A stretch of DNA of 64,000 nt from Arthrobacter sp. ERGS1:01 (lineage in GTDB: Bacteria > Actinomycetota > Actinomycetes > Actinomycetales > Micrococcaceae), in NCBI RefSeq assembly GCF_001281315.1, contig NZ_CP012478.1:88178-152177 (forward strand), given 5' to 3'. The notes beneath the pieces are model-generated. The model was not told the origin of the DNA and made no database searches. It saw only the letters and a program-made list of their open reading frames with translations. Both the position numbers and the translations under genes were made by a program. Shown here piece after piece: positions 1 to 8,050 of the stretch. Within the stretch, counting starts at the first letter, position 1. Every line of letters begins with the position of its first letter.

Positions 1-62
1 TGGCCATGACTACGTTCCTTCAAAATACTCTGATTCACCCCCAGCTGGGCGGCGGCGGACAT
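1..62 (-). CDS. possible 5' end of an unidentified gene running off the left edge
   Basis: The minus strand is open from an ATG at 62 to the window edge, encoding about 20 residues that begin MSAAAQLGVNQSILKE. The pattern of small residues followed by LGVNQS resembles the recognition-helix region of a LysR-type helix-turn-helix. An in-frame stop lies just upstream and no good ribosome binding site is visible. It sits outside the left transposon repeat, so it could belong to the host replicon and have been cut by the insertion. The fragment is too short to be sure it is coding. Confidence 0.2.
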   Translation of the reverse strand, partial: MSAAAQLGVNQSILKERSHG

Positions 63-93
63 CGTCGTCCGTGGTCACCAATGTACTACGGGC

Positions 94-138
94 GGAATCC
101 GGCCTTGGGGACCAGCGGTACAGCGGTTGGCGCTAAGC
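94..138 (+). repeat. left terminal inverted repeat of the Tn3-family element
   Basis: The core GGGGACCAGCGGTACAGCGG followed by TTGGCGCTAAGC is identical to the reverse complement of 23848-23892. Identity continues outward through a GGAATCCGGCC segment with two mismatches. The TAAG end points toward the resolvase gene, as expected for the inner border of a Tn3-type end. Confidence 0.85.
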
Positions 139-226
139 GTGTGACGTGGTCCCGGGCTACGGTTCATCTGGTGCCAGAGTCGTCTGTACTCCGCAGGGTA
201 ACCAGTAATCGCCGGCTTTCGACGGA

Positions 227-802
227 TCAGGCGTTTGGGTTGAGGTGGCGGTAGAGGGTCGCGCGACTCCACCCGACCAAGCGCGCAGCGTCCTCGGCGG
301 TGCGTCCCCTCGCCCGGGCGTCCTTCGCAATCGCTAGCTTGTCCGCGATCACCGTCGGGTCCGAGAGCGGCCGGCCGAAACGGGTACCGCTTTGCCGGGC
401 CGCGGCGATCCCGGCGTTGACGCGCTCCACGATCAGCTCGCGCTCATACTCGGCCAAGGAAGCCAGCATGTTCAGCATCATCCTCCCGGTCGAGGTCGCC
501 GGGTCGATGCCGTCCGAAATGGACCGGACCTGCACGCCGCGTTCGCGCAGCAGATTCACGGTGTTCAGCACATCAACCAGGGACCGGCCGAGTCGGTCGA
601 CCCGCCAGACCACCACGGTATCTCCGGCCTCGGCATATTCCAGGAGCTTCTTCATCCCGGGCCGCTCGATCGCCCTCCTGCTGCCGGAGGTTACATCGGC
701 GAACACGTCCCGCTTTTGCACCCCGCCCTTGACCAGCGCATCAAGCTGCAACTGCGCATCCTGGCTCGAGGTGCTCACCCGTGTGTATCCCAAAAGTCTC
801 AC
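227..802 (-). CDS. tnpR: Tn3-family serine resolvase
   Basis: This 191-aa serine recombinase would resolve transposition cointegrates at a res site. The N-terminal catalytic domain begins LLGYTRVSTSSQ, where the serine of VST is the nucleophile position. A WRVDRLGRS motif with active-site arginines follows, then the SLAEYERELIVERV long helix. A C-terminal helix-turn-helix carries WSRATLYRHL. The GTG at 802 is chosen because it directly precedes the conserved strand and gives the family's usual length. An upstream in-frame extension has no family similarity. The gene lies immediately inside the left terminal repeat and 20 kb from the matching transposase. Confidence 0.93.
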   Translation of the reverse strand: MRLLGYTRVSTSSQDAQLQLDALVKGGVQKRDVFADVTSGSRRAIERPGMKKLLEYAEAGDTVVVWRVDRLGRSLVDVLNTVNLLRERGVQVRSISDGIDPATSTGRMMLNMLASLAEYERELIVERVNAGIAAARQSGTRFGRPLSDPTVIADKLAIAKDARARGRTAEDAARLVGWSRATLYRHLNPNA

Positions 803-1071
803 CCCACCATTTTGACTCAAAAAACCCTCGTGGCCAACCGGGCGAGACGTTTTACGGTAAGACGACTTTTTGGAACAAAACGCCTCCCGAAACTTCACCA
901 CCGCCGATCGGCAAAAAAGGTGCCGCTCGCCTGTCTCAGAAACCTTTAGGTTTCTAAGGCATCGCAGACTCGGGACCATTACGCGGAGAACTGGTGCTAA
1001 CGCGTTCCGGGGTCTTGATCGCACTCGGTACTCGCTGTGGAGTGCGCGTCGGGCAGGGGGATGATGGGTAC
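803..1071. other. resolvase upstream region, candidate res site
   Basis: No gene is visible here. The stretch upstream of a Tn3-type resolvase normally holds its res recombination site. An AT-rich part at 815-880 and a perfect inverted repeat at 938-955 (AGAAACCT, two T, AGGTTTCT) fit such a site, although the three-subsite pattern could not be proven. The repeat could instead be a small terminator. Confidence 0.4.
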
Positions 1072-2010
1072 ATGATGGGTCGTGTGGTGGTGACTGGTGG
1101 TACGGGCCAGGTGGGGCGTCCGCTGGTACGGGCCTTGGCTGCAGCCGGGTGTGAGGTTGTCGTGTTGACCCGTCGCCCTGAACAGGCACGCGGGCTGGTC
1201 CCCGAGGCCGCTGATTGGGTCGCGTTCGACCCCGAGCTGCCCGAGACGTGGGAGCACACGATCGATGGTGCCGATGGCGTGGTCGTGCTGGGCGGGGCAC
1301 CGTTCTTCCGTCGGTGGTCCAGTTGGGACGAGTTCGAGCGCGTCGCCACCGGTGGCCGGGTAGCCGCGAACCGTGCCATCGTCGACGCGATCGCCCGCGC
1401 GGAACATAAGCCCAGGGTCCTGGTGACCGGATCCTCGGTGGGCTACTACGGGTTTGAGGTCTCTGAGGCGATCGTTACCGAAGACACACCGGCAGGAACG
1501 GACCGATGGGCGCAGGGGACGGGCCGGTACGAGACCGAAGCGAAGCGTGCGGCCCAGTTTGGCATTCGGGTGGTGTGTCTGCGCACGGGCATCGTCTTCA
1601 GCCCCGACGACGGTATGGCAGCGCAAATGGCCGACCAGTTTCGTCGCGGGTTCGGGGCGGTCATCCTGCCCGGAACACAGTGGCTGCCGTGGATCCACAT
1701 TGACGATGAGGTCGCACTGATCATGCTCGCGCTCAATGATGACCGAGTAACCGGAGGGTTAAACGCGTCCTCTCCGAACCCGGCACGCTATCGCGAGTAC
1801 GCGGCGGCGCTGGGTCACGTGTTCGGCCGACGCGTCCGACTACGACTGCCCGGGCTCGTCATGCGCCTGGCCTTGAAAGACATCGCCGAAGCTGTCCTGT
1901 ACAACCGGCGCATGGTCCCGGCCAAGGCGCTGGGACTTGGATTCGAGTTCACCCACCCGGATCTGGAGCCGGCATTGCACGATCTACTGACCGCCCGCGG
2001 CGGCCGCTGA
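1072..2010 (+). CDS. TIGR01777-type epimerase / NAD(P)-binding oxidoreductase
   Basis: This 312-aa extended-SDR protein belongs to the YfcH/SulA-like group. The N-terminal VVVTGGTGQVG is the dinucleotide-binding Gly-rich loop. GSSVGYYG near residue 120 and PWIHIDDEV near residue 205 are hallmark motifs of this subfamily, and the length is right. The ATG at 1072 follows a GGCAGGGGG ribosome binding site; an upstream in-frame ATG at 994 would add 26 atypical residues. The substrate is unknown in this family, so no reaction is assigned. It stands alone between the resolvase and the sugar operon as the first cargo gene. Confidence 0.85.
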   Translation: MMGRVVVTGGTGQVGRPLVRALAAAGCEVVVLTRRPEQARGLVPEAADWVAFDPELPETWEHTIDGADGVVVLGGAPFFRRWSSWDEFERVATGGRVAANRAIVDAIARAEHKPRVLVTGSSVGYYGFEVSEAIVTEDTPAGTDRWAQGTGRYETEAKRAAQFGIRVVCLRTGIVFSPDDGMAAQMADQFRRGFGAVILPGTQWLPWIHIDDEVALIMLALNDDRVTGGLNASSPNPARYREYAAALGHVFGRRVRLRLPGLVMRLALKDIAEAVLYNRRMVPAKALGLGFEFTHPDLEPALHDLLTARGGR

Positions 2011-2439
2011 CCGCTACCCCGCAGGGGTATCAAGGGATTGAGTATCTACGCCGATCACCACGGGCTCCCGATTCTATGGGAGATCAATCCTGGATCAGGT
2101 TCCACCGCTGACGCAATGCCCCCTCTAGCCCGGTCGTACTTCCGGCACGGATTCCTTAAGGTGACGATGCCCCAGCGCATTTTAGGCACGCAACGGGACA
2201 ATCCGACGTGAATCCCAAGGGAAAGGCGTATGAAAGCCGGCGCTGGCGGGGTCGGGGGTTCAATCGGAACGGGGATGTCAATAGCGCCAAGCGCATGGAC
2301 TACCTCAATCGATCGTTCGCAAGACACTCCAAGACCTTCGCAGTGTTGTCCCAATTCCGAAGGCGAGTGTGTACGGATGCGCGAAAGTTGTTGAGCGTTG
2401 TTGTCTGGGATCCAGAGAAGATTGAGGCCATGGACACCG
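2011..2439. other. intergenic region, no gene recognised
   Basis: About 430 bp separate the convergent epimerase and aldolase genes. Short open frames on both strands show no family motif and no ribosome binding site. It may be scar sequence joining two cargo modules. Confidence 0.5.
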
Positions 2440-3318
2440 TCAGCGAAGTGTAGTTTCCGCGTCTTTTCGTGATTGATTGATGAGTCGGATGAGGGTCTCC
2501 ACCGTTTGTGACATGTCTGCTCTGGCGGGGCCGAGGTATCGGCGTGGGTCAACCAGGGCAGGGTCGGCGGTAAGAATGGATCGGATCGTGGCGCTCATGG
2601 CGCCATTGAGGGCGGTCCCTATGTTGACTTTGACGATTCCGGCAGCGATGGCTGCGCGCAGCTCCGTATCGGGGACTCCGGAGGAGCCATGGAGCACGAG
2701 TGGAACTGGCAGGCGCGCGTGGAGCCGATTGATAAGGTCCACGTCCAAAGATGCGGACTTGGTGTTCATGGCGTGTGAGCTGCCGACAGCAACTGCCAAG
2801 GCGTCAACACCCGTTGCCTCAGTAAAAAGGAGGGCCTCGGCAGGGTCAGTTCGCACGCCGTCAGCGTGGGCACTTTGCGGTTGGTTTGGTTTTCCGCCGA
2901 TGTACCCGAGTTCTGCCTCTAGCCAAAGACCGTGACCGTGTGCCCAGCGCACAGCGGCGCGTGTACGCTCGACATTCTCGCTGTAGGGGAGTGAACCAGA
3001 ATCGAACATTGCAGAGCAGATTCCGGCATCCACGCTGGCCTTGAGCAGGTCAATGTCATCGACGTGGTCCAGATGCAGCGCGACGGGGACGGAGGAGAGT
3101 TCCCCGATCGCGTTTGCTGCAGCAGCGAGCGGACGAAGGTGTCCGCCGTGAAATCTGACGGTGTTCTGGCTGATTTGTAGGATTACCGGTGCCTGTGCGG
3201 CCTCCGCTGCAGTGACGATTGCTTCGGCATGCTCGAGGGTGATGATGTTGAAGGCTGCGATGCCGGCCTGGCGTCTAATAGCTGCCGTGATCAGGTCACC
3301 GGTATGGACCAGGGGCAT
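2440..3318 (-). CDS. class II fructose/tagatose-bisphosphate aldolase family
   Basis: This 292-aa metal-dependent aldolase of the FbaA/GatY/KbaY family would cleave a ketose 1,6-bisphosphate into dihydroxyacetone phosphate and glyceraldehyde 3-phosphate. Visible features are the zinc-binding HLDHVDD segment near residue 80, FDSGSLPYSENVERT, and a distal LVLHGSSGVPD with a metal-ligand histidine and phosphate-binding Gly/Ser residues. The ATG directly abuts the stop of the upstream kinase (ATCTGAATG), indicating translational coupling. As last gene of the leftward operon it fits a tagatose-1,6-bisphosphate or related route. Fructose-bisphosphate specificity is not excluded. Confidence 0.88.
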   Translation of the reverse strand: MPLVHTGDLITAAIRRQAGIAAFNIITLEHAEAIVTAAEAAQAPVILQISQNTVRFHGGHLRPLAAAANAIGELSSVPVALHLDHVDDIDLLKASVDAGICSAMFDSGSLPYSENVERTRAAVRWAHGHGLWLEAELGYIGGKPNQPQSAHADGVRTDPAEALLFTEATGVDALAVAVGSSHAMNTKSASLDVDLINRLHARLPVPLVLHGSSGVPDTELRAAIAAGIVKVNIGTALNGAMSATIRSILTADPALVDPRRYLGPARADMSQTVETLIRLINQSRKDAETTLR

Positions 3319-4278
3319 TCAGATCTCCTCAATGACGATGTCGGCCATAGCTTTGTGCCGCGTGGCCTCGTCGATCTCTCCGGCTGTCTTGGCTACCACG
3401 GCCGCGGTGGCCGTGGCGGTGGCTTCCCTCAGTAGGGTTGGCCAATCCAGGTCGCGATTCAGCCCGCTGGCGATAGAGGCGGTGAGCGCATCCCCGGCAC
3501 CAGTGGGATTTCCTTGATAGCGGCGTTGGGGTTTGGCGTGCCAGGCGCCGTCTTCGCTCACCAGGACGGTGCCGGTGGATCCGGCCGAGATCGCGACGGT
3601 CTTGGCTCCGAGCTGCCGCAGTTCGACGGCAGCCTGACGGATCTCCGGGATTCCGCGGAGCGGGCGGCCAAAGAGGGCTGCCGCCTCGTGAACATTTGGT
3701 TTGGCTAGATCCGGGTTGGCTGCCAGGGACTTCCGGAGCGGGATCCCCTCGGTGTCGATGATGCAGCGCGCGCCGACGGTGTGTGCCGCACTGATGAGCT
3801 GCTGGTAGGCGATCGGGGGAACGCCCGGCGGAACGCTGCCGGAGAGGACGATCCACCGGGAGGCGGCGGCTTCATGTCGAAAAGCTTCCATGAAGGCAGC
3901 CCATTCGGAGGCGCTGATCGTGGGCCCGGTCTCGTTGAAGACCGTGGCGTCAGCGGCGTCGACGACGGCCACTGTCCGCCGCGTGGACTCGGCAATGGGG
4001 ACCAGTCGTGACGGCAGACCCCCGGCCTTGAGGTCCTGGGTGCAGCTTTTGCCGTCGGGGCCGCCGGCGAAGCCCAGCAGGCGAACGGGCTGGTCTAGCT
4101 GCTGGAGGACGCGGGCGACGTTGACGCCTTTGCCGCCGGCCCGGACCAGTGGGTGGCCGACACGGTGGCTGTTGCCGTGGAGCAGACGGGCCACGGAGTA
4201 CGTCATATCGAGCGCCGGGTTGAGACAGACAGCCAGGATTGGACGTGGCGGAGTGGTTTTAGTCGTCTCTTGTTTCAC
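3319..4278 (-). CDS. LacC/FruK-type phosphosugar kinase (PfkB family)
   Basis: This 319-aa kinase has the 1-phosphofructokinase/tagatose-6-phosphate kinase layout. It starts with LAVCLNPALDMTYSV, has GGKGVNVARVL near residue 50 for substrate binding, and ends with the NPTGAGDALTA signature that carries the catalytic aspartate and anion hole. The GTG at 4278 overlaps the upstream stop as GTGA. Longer in-frame starts run inside the preceding gene in a different frame and are not conserved. It probably phosphorylates the ketose phosphate made by the SIS protein and hands a bisphosphate to the aldolase encoded directly downstream. Confidence 0.88.
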   Translation of the reverse strand: MKQETTKTTPPRPILAVCLNPALDMTYSVARLLHGNSHRVGHPLVRAGGKGVNVARVLQQLDQPVRLLGFAGGPDGKSCTQDLKAGGLPSRLVPIAESTRRTVAVVDAADATVFNETGPTISASEWAAFMEAFRHEAAASRWIVLSGSVPPGVPPIAYQQLISAAHTVGARCIIDTEGIPLRKSLAANPDLAKPNVHEAAALFGRPLRGIPEIRQAAVELRQLGAKTVAISAGSTGTVLVSEDGAWHAKPQRRYQGNPTGAGDALTASIASGLNRDLDWPTLLREATATATAAVVAKTAGEIDEATRHKAMADIVIEEI

Positions 4279-4589
4279 TCCGTGGTCACCACCCATTGCA
4301 CCCAGGTCTGCTCCGGTGGGCACTGGTAGGCGGAGGCCAGTGCCCGCGCCGCGGCGTCGGCAGCGGCCGTCATGGCACCGGCGTCCCGAAGGCGTCCGTG
4401 CATGATTGCGGTGGGCCAAGCGGTGGTGGGTGTGGTTCCCGTGCATCCTGTCGCGGCCGGGATGAGCATGCTGTGGACGGCCTCCGGGGGTAGGCCCAGC
4501 GCCTGGCTGGTCGCCAGGTTTAGTGCGGCCAGCGTCTGGGAGCTGTCGATTGATGCGGGGTCCGGGGCGAAAACGGTGATGACCGGCAT
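4275..4589 (-). CDS. small tautomerase-like protein of unknown role
   Basis: This 104-aa protein begins MPVITVFAPDP. An N-terminal Met followed by Pro and a beta strand is the hallmark of the 4-oxalocrotonate tautomerase superfamily, where Pro2 is the catalytic base, and the length fits a longer single-domain member. The rest is not clearly diagnostic. It sits one base after the SIS stop and overlaps the kinase start by 4 nt, so it is translated as part of the sugar operon. It might interconvert sugar anomers or keto/enol forms, which is inference only. Confidence 0.6.
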   Translation of the reverse strand: MPVITVFAPDPASIDSSQTLAALNLATSQALGLPPEAVHSMLIPAATGCTGTTPTTAWPTAIMHGRLRDAGAMTAAADAAARALASAYQCPPEQTWVQWVVTTE

Positions 4590-4590
4590 G

Positions 4591-5481
4591 TCAGCCGATT
4601 TGGACGGAGCGGGAGAGGAAGGGCGGTACGTCCGGGTTGCGGCCGGCGGCCTTGGCCATGGCCACGGCCATCCGGTGGATGGCTACTAGTTCCGCCTGCG
4701 GGTCCCACTCTGGATCTACAACGGTGGCGCCGGTTTGGCGGATGGCGTCGGCGATCGCGGCGTCCAGGGGGACCAGGGGCCAGACGATGGTGCCTGGGCC
4801 GGCGGCGGAGATGGGGCCGTGCTGGTATTCCATGACGGCGTACGCCTCGGCCCAGCGTCCGGAGGATTCAAGGCATTTCAGGGCCGCCTCGTGGGCCAGC
4901 CCCAGGGAGAAGCCGGTCCCCAGGAACACCACGTGCTCGGGCGCAGGGGTGGGCAGGGTTCGGGTCAGGGCTTGTTCGGCTTCGGTAACCAGATGCCCGA
5001 GGTCCGGCACCAGGGAAGCGCGCAATAGGGTGAAGGCCGTGGAGGCGAACCGGGTCTGCACGATGGAGACTTCATCGGCATAATCAAGCATGACCACCTC
5101 GGTGCAGGCGTCGATCAGGGGGCTTTCGGGTGTTCCGACCAGACCGATCACCTGGTGTGTGGCCTTGAGGTTCCGGGCGGCGTCAATGACGTCAGTGGTG
5201 GTGCCGGAGCGGGAGAGTACGATGACGGTCTCGTCGTCCTCGATGTAAGGGATTTCAGAGGGGACGACCGCACGGGTACGGCCCAGACCCAGCTGGTTGC
5301 GTAGCCGGGCATAGGCTTCCCCGACATAGTAGGAGGTGCCGCAGCCGATGAAGAGCACCGGTGTGCCGGCCTCGGGTAGGGCTGTGCCGGCGGCCGCCTG
5401 GTTGATGGCCTGCTGCCAGGTCTGCGGCTGGCTGAAGATCTCCCGCAAAGTTTCGGTGGCGAAGGATTGTGTCTCGGTCAT
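4591..5481 (-). CDS. SIS-domain sugar-phosphate isomerase/deaminase (AgaS/GlmS-C/FrlB-like)
   Basis: This 296-aa protein has two SIS domains. Motifs include FIGCGTSYYVGEAYARL, where phosphosugar-binding residues lie, LSRSGTTTDVIDAARN, and FLGTGFSLGLAHEAALK in the second domain. There is no glutaminase domain, so it is not complete GlmS. Relatives either deaminate hexosamine 6-phosphates (AgaS) or split Amadori compounds (FrlB). The start at 5481 is set by AAGGAGACACAATG. With two PfkB kinases and an aldolase next to it, deamination/isomerisation of an amino-sugar phosphate to a ketose phosphate is the best guess; an Amadori deglycase is the main alternative. Confidence 0.82.
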   Translation of the reverse strand: MTETQSFATETLREIFSQPQTWQQAINQAAAGTALPEAGTPVLFIGCGTSYYVGEAYARLRNQLGLGRTRAVVPSEIPYIEDDETVIVLSRSGTTTDVIDAARNLKATHQVIGLVGTPESPLIDACTEVVMLDYADEVSIVQTRFASTAFTLLRASLVPDLGHLVTEAEQALTRTLPTPAPEHVVFLGTGFSLGLAHEAALKCLESSGRWAEAYAVMEYQHGPISAAGPGTIVWPLVPLDAAIADAIRQTGATVVDPEWDPQAELVAIHRMAVAMAKAAGRNPDVPPFLSRSVQIG

Positions 5482-5523
5482 TGTGTCTCCTTGTAGGTGG
5501 GTCATTGCTGGGTCATGGCAGGG

Positions 5524-6513
5524 TCACCACAGGACCCGGACGTGGGGGAAGGAACCGGCGATGCGCTCCTGCAGTTCGGCGGGGGTGGCCAGGCTGCCGG
5601 TACCGCCGCGGCCTTGAATGGACACGGTTCCGGCCGCCACGGCGGAGGCTAGACATTCGGCCAGTGGCGCCCCGCGGGAAACGCCATGGAGGAATCCGGC
5701 GTTGAAATTGTCGCCGGCCCCCGTCGTATCGAAGGGGGTCGCGGGTTCGGTATCGAGTTGCAGGCCCGTGTCTTTGCTGCAGACCAGTCCGCCGTGGCCG
5801 CCACGCTTGAGCACCACCGTTGGTCCCAGGGCTGAGAGTGCGCGGGCGGCGCCGACATACCAGTGGGGTGTGTCCTGGTGGTGGGCGATGCCCAGCCGCT
5901 GCGCGATCCCGCCCAGCTCGGCTTCGTTGGGGAATATGTAACTGGTGTTCTCTAACGCGTCCGCGATTCCTCCCCAGTCCTGGCGGGGGTCCCAGCCGGT
6001 GTCCAGGGACGTTGTGACACCACGGGCGCGCAGCTCGGCGAAAAGGGTGGCGAGCTCGGGCAACAGCGCCCGCTGGAGAAAAATGGAACTGACATGGACA
6101 TGGCGGGCGTCTGTGAGTAGTTCGGCGGGGATGTCGGCGACCCTCAGCTCGGCCATGGTCCCGGGAAAGGTGAGCAGGGCCCGGTCTCCGCCTGGGACGT
6201 TGATGACGACGGTGAGCCCGGTGGCCCGATTCTTCCGGCGGATGACGGCTCCGGCATCCACGCCGGTGCGTTCGAGCAGCCCGAGAGTGAAGGATCCGAG
6301 TTCGTCATCGCCCAGGACGGCACACATGGCCACGGGCAGGCCGAGGGCTGCTGCGGCGGCCGCGGTGATGGCGCCGGAACTGCCCAGGGTGACTGCGGCG
6401 TCGCGGAGTTCGGTTTCTACTTGGCCGAAGGCGACCGGGCCGCCGTCGCTGTCCAGCAGCACGTCGGGGTTGAGTTCGCCGAGTACGAGAAGGGTCCATG
6501 GGATAGAGGTCAC
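5524..6513 (-). CDS. PfkB/ribokinase-family sugar kinase
   Basis: This 329-aa carbohydrate kinase has the expected N-terminal LLVLGELNPDVLL strand, a Gly-rich GSSGAITAAAAAALG segment, and the C-terminal DTTGAGDNFNAGFLHG signature with the catalytic Asp. It is the first gene of the leftward operon, starting with GTG at 6513 next to the shared divergent control region. It most likely phosphorylates the sugar delivered by the divergently encoded ABC importer and feeds the SIS isomerase. Substrate identity cannot be read from sequence. The GTG lacks a strong ribosome binding site, so the start is less certain than the family call. Confidence 0.86.
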   Translation of the reverse strand: MTSIPWTLLVLGELNPDVLLDSDGGPVAFGQVETELRDAAVTLGSSGAITAAAAAALGLPVAMCAVLGDDELGSFTLGLLERTGVDAGAVIRRKNRATGLTVVINVPGGDRALLTFPGTMAELRVADIPAELLTDARHVHVSSIFLQRALLPELATLFAELRARGVTTSLDTGWDPRQDWGGIADALENTSYIFPNEAELGGIAQRLGIAHHQDTPHWYVGAARALSALGPTVVLKRGGHGGLVCSKDTGLQLDTEPATPFDTTGAGDNFNAGFLHGVSRGAPLAECLASAVAAGTVSIQGRGGTGSLATPAELQERIAGSFPHVRVLW

Positions 6514-6677
6514 AAGGACGAGCGTAATGCCCTAAACAGCCATGAGTCAATCAAAAGTGAGTAGATATGATCAATTTCATGGAATCTATTGATCTAACTT
6601 GCTTGAGCGTTGTACGGTTATGCTCACTTAGCTCGTAGCGGCCGACCAGCGGCACGCTTGACTCAAAGGAGATGTCA
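6514..6677. promoter_or_regulatory. divergent control region between the two sugar operons
   Basis: This 164-bp AT-rich region separates the kinase gene and the ABC operon. It contains nested inverted repeats. AAGTGAG (6555-6561) pairs with CTCACTT (6623-6629), and inside it GATCAAT (6569-6575) pairs with ATTGATC (6588-6594). A TATGCT at 6619-6624 could be a -10 element for the rightward operon. The DeoR-type regulator encoded at 11000-11758 is the obvious candidate to bind here. Confidence 0.5.
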
Positions 6678-8039
6678 ATGGATGTGACACGGCGCGGGTT
6701 TCTGTCCGGAACCGTTGGTGCTGCGGCCCTACTGGGCCTGGGGGCGTGTTCCTCGGTGCACTCAGACTCGGCAGGCGGTGCCGGAACCGTGGGACCCGCC
6801 GGCACCCCGGGCACCAAGTCGAGCATCGGACCGGTCACCGGGAAGCTGACGTTCGCCTTTTGGGGTGGAAGTGCGGGAGAGACGGCGGGTTTCAACTATG
6901 CCAAGCAAAAGTTTGAGGCCGCCAACCCCGGAACGACCATCCAGCTGAAGGTTCTGCCCTACGACGGATTCTTCTCCGCTATCGACCGCGGGATCGGATC
7001 CGGCACCGCCCCGGATGTGTTTCGGGTCGACTACACCACGATCGGCCGGTACAGCGCCAAGGATGTCCTGTTGGATATGACGCCGTACTTCAGTACCGAG
7101 GAGTCGGCAAAGTTCCTGCCCGCCCTGTGGGAGGCCGTGAAATATAACGGCGTTCCGTTCGGTGTGCCGCATCAGACCGACACGACGTGCCTTGTTTACA
7201 ACAAGGCAGCCTTCGCGACGGCCGGCATCACCTCGGTGCCGGACAAGCTCTCCGATGCCTGGTCCTGGGACGAGTTTTCCACGGTCGCCGCCAAACTGCG
7301 CCGTACACTGCCGGAGAGCAAATACCCCTTCGCCTATGACTGGACCCAGGCCGGGGCCTACCGGTGGCTGTCCTGGCTCTACCAGTCAGGGGGCACCTTG
7401 CTGACGCCTGATCTGAAGAAGAGCGCCCTGCCCAGCGGTCCCGCCACCACGGCCATGGACTACACCAAGAGCTTCTTCGACAAAAAATGGGTCCCGGCGA
7501 ACAACACCATCAAGACCAGTGTCTACTCCGATAACTTCTTCCTCTCCCAAACCGTACCGATGACCTTCATGGGCGACTTCCTGATCCCCGAGCTGGCCGA
7601 CCCCAAACAGGGATACACGGGAGGGGACTGGGGCGCTACCTTTATGCCGCAGGACAAGAGCGCGGCCTCGGATCTGGGAGGCAACGCGATCGTCGCCCGC
7701 AAAGATACCAAGAACCCCGATTTGGCGGCCGCGTTCCTGAAATTCCTGGTCAGCGAGGACGCGATGAAATATTTCTGCGAACAAGCCATCGAACTGCCCA
7801 CCTTGCAGTCGTTGGCCGGGGAGAAACTCAACTATGTGACCCGCCCGGACGTCGTCAAGATTTTTGCCGAACAGGCCCCCACCATCACCAACACGGTGGT
7901 CAAGGAGTCCACTGTCTCGTCCTTCGCCACCATTAACACCGTGCTACAGGACCAGCTCGAACTGGCCTTCCACGGCCAATCCAGCGACACCACCGTCAAT
8001 AACATTGCCAGCGGAGTCAACTCCGCCCTCGGATCCTAG
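6678..8039 (+). CDS. sugar ABC transporter substrate-binding lipoprotein
   Basis: This 453-aa extracytoplasmic binding protein (MalE/UgpB-type, family 1) begins with a Tat-like TRRGF segment and has a lipobox LGLGAC with the lipidated Cys at residue 24. The mature part reads LTFAFWGGSAGET, typical of carbohydrate-binding family 1 proteins. AAGGAG sits 6 nt before the ATG at 6678; an ATG 6 nt upstream touches the Shine-Dalgarno and is unlikely to be used. It captures the sugar for the two permeases encoded downstream. No ATPase gene is present, so the importer probably borrows a shared MsiK-type ATPase. Confidence 0.92.
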   Translation: MDVTRRGFLSGTVGAAALLGLGACSSVHSDSAGGAGTVGPAGTPGTKSSIGPVTGKLTFAFWGGSAGETAGFNYAKQKFEAANPGTTIQLKVLPYDGFFSAIDRGIGSGTAPDVFRVDYTTIGRYSAKDVLLDMTPYFSTEESAKFLPALWEAVKYNGVPFGVPHQTDTTCLVYNKAAFATAGITSVPDKLSDAWSWDEFSTVAAKLRRTLPESKYPFAYDWTQAGAYRWLSWLYQSGGTLLTPDLKKSALPSGPATTAMDYTKSFFDKKWVPANNTIKTSVYSDNFFLSQTVPMTFMGDFLIPELADPKQGYTGGDWGATFMPQDKSAASDLGGNAIVARKDTKNPDLAAAFLKFLVSEDAMKYFCEQAIELPTLQSLAGEKLNYVTRPDVVKIFAEQAPTITNTVVKESTVSSFATINTVLQDQLELAFHGQSSDTTVNNIASGVNSALGS

Positions 8040-8050
8040 AGGAGAACGAG

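Noticed and set aside
2055..2552. Minus-strand frame of 165 codons overlapping the aldolase gene
   Set aside because: It has no recognisable domain and overlaps the real gene's 3' end in another frame.
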